In this document: piece by piece, positions 5,269-5,512 of the stretch
Numbering within the stretch: position 1 is the stretch's first letter
How the letters are laid out: every line of letters begins with the position of its first letter
Origin: Oscillibacter sp. UBA6647
GTDB lineage: Bacteria > Bacillota > Clostridia > Oscillospirales > Oscillospiraceae
Assembly: GCA_002455655.1 (NCBI GenBank)
Contig: DKLF01000089.1
Location: 1-5,512 of the forward strand
Reading direction: 5' to 3'
DNA length: 5,512 nucleotides
The notes under the pieces: generated by a model
Told to the model about the DNA's origin: nothing
The model's input: the letters and a program-made list of their open reading frames with translations, nothing else
Databases searched by the model: none
Made by a program: the position numbers and the translations under genes

Positions 5269-5287
5269 TTAAGTTAGGCTAGACTAA
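5269..5287. promoter_or_regulatory. DtxR/IdeR-type operator, distal site
   Basis: TTAAGTTAGGCTAGACTAA matches the classical DtxR/IdeR 19-mer TTAGGTTAGGCTAACCTAA at 16 of 19 positions, including the whole core GTTAGGCTA. It lies about 60 bases downstream of the promoter-proximal operator, inside the transcribed leader. It could be a roadblock or a second site for paired-dimer repression. Confidence 0.68.
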
Positions 5288-5327
5288 TCTTATGCGTTTT
5301 GAAATGCCGCCCTCAGGCAGCCTCCAC

Positions 5328-5355
5328 GCATCGGTTAGCTTAACCTAACCGATGC
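5328..5355. promoter_or_regulatory. DtxR/IdeR-type operator over the DUF3793-flavodoxin transcription start
   Basis: A perfect inverted repeat with 11-bp arms (5328-5338 and 5345-5355) and a 6-base centre contains TTAG-N6-CTAA. Read on the minus strand, 5348 to 5330 gives TTAGGTTAAGCTAACCGAT, 16 of 19 matches to the DtxR/IdeR box. It begins 4 bases downstream of the -10 and covers the predicted start (about 5353), a standard repressor position. Confidence 0.78.
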
Positions 5356-5359
5356 TGAG

Positions 5360-5388
5360 AGAATACCACGGCCCCGCCCGTTTGTCAA
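5360..5388 (-). promoter_or_regulatory. Promoter of the DUF3793-flavodoxin unit
   Basis: The minus strand reads TTGACA (5383-5388), a 17-base GC-rich spacer, then TATTCT (5360-5365). A perfect -35 at ideal spacing and the adjoining operator make this a convincing regulated promoter. It is back to back with the + strand promoter, the two -35 elements being 29 bases apart. Confidence 0.75.
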
Positions 5389-5417
5389 GAGATGGCGCGT
5401 AAATTTCTTTCAACGCC

Positions 5418-5445
5418 TTGACTTTCGGGGCGGCAATGCTATACT
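5418..5445 (+). promoter_or_regulatory. Promoter of the gene starting at 5497
   Basis: TTGACT (5418-5423), a 16-base spacer and TATACT (5440-5445), with TG at 5437-5438 forming an extended -10. The start would be near 5452, giving a leader of about 45 bases before the ATG. Confidence 0.75.
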
Positions 5446-5496
5446 AAATAATAACCAACAGTCAATTTTTTCCGCTTTATACGAGGAGGTAATACA

Positions 5497-5512
5497 ATGG
5501 ATAAAACTGTTT
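5497..5512 (+). CDS. 5' end of an unidentified + strand gene (partial)
   Basis: ATG at 5497-5499 follows a strong ribosome site, GAGGAGGT (5483-5490), with 7 bases between AGGAGG and the ATG, and a good promoter lies upstream. Only MDKTV is visible before the window ends, so no product can be named. It is divergent from the DUF3793-flavodoxin unit and shares its 416-base intergenic region, so it could belong to the same iron response. Confidence 0.75.

Noticed and set aside
1..5512. CRISPR array, tRNA, rRNA, insertion sequence or attachment site
   Set aside because: I saw no regularly spaced repeats, no cloverleaf or rRNA sequence, no transposase frame and no terminal inverted repeats with target duplications.

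Overview
The window looks like chromosomal DNA from a GC-rich anaerobic Firmicute (Clostridia, probably the Oscillospiraceae side). The pointers are AGGAGG-type ribosome sites on nearly every gene, TTGACA/TATAAT-type promoters, a clostridial short-chain flavodoxin, a DUF3793 protein and a separate small Cys-rich FeoB-associated membrane protein. The taxon is inferred; no rRNA or other marker is present.

Layout. Positions 1-38 are the last codons of a + strand gene, closed by a strong, probably bidirectional, terminator (51-86). All complete genes lie on the minus strand, so transcription runs right to left. The upstream unit encodes a DUF3793 protein (4514-5080) and then a flavodoxin (4038-4463). 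The second unit is feoA (3434-3646), a second feoA (3201-3422), feoB (831-3011), a 50-residue FeoB-associated Cys-rich membrane protein (635-787) and a short DtxR-family regulator (193-552). It ends at the shared terminator. At the right edge a new + strand gene starts at 5497 with its own promoter.

The genes fit one job: ferrous iron supply and iron sparing. FeoA/FeoB and the small Cys-rich protein import Fe2+. Flavodoxin can replace ferredoxin when iron is short. DUF3793 has no known function, but here it is the first gene of the flavodoxin unit. Both units have TTAG-N6-CTAA operators. Two sites ahead of DUF3793-flavodoxin each match the classical DtxR/IdeR 19-mer at 16 of 19 positions, and one covers the predicted transcription start. 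More palindromes lie around the feoA promoter and directly ahead of feoB. The obvious candidate repressor is the regulator encoded at the end of the feo unit, yet by hand alignment it has lost every canonical DtxR/MntR metal ligand. That is the most interesting point in the window.

Three long non-coding stretches (3054-3200, 3810-4037 and 5081-5268) are GC-rich and hairpin-prone and contain no convincing gene. They may be dispersed intergenic elements or structured leaders; one window cannot decide.
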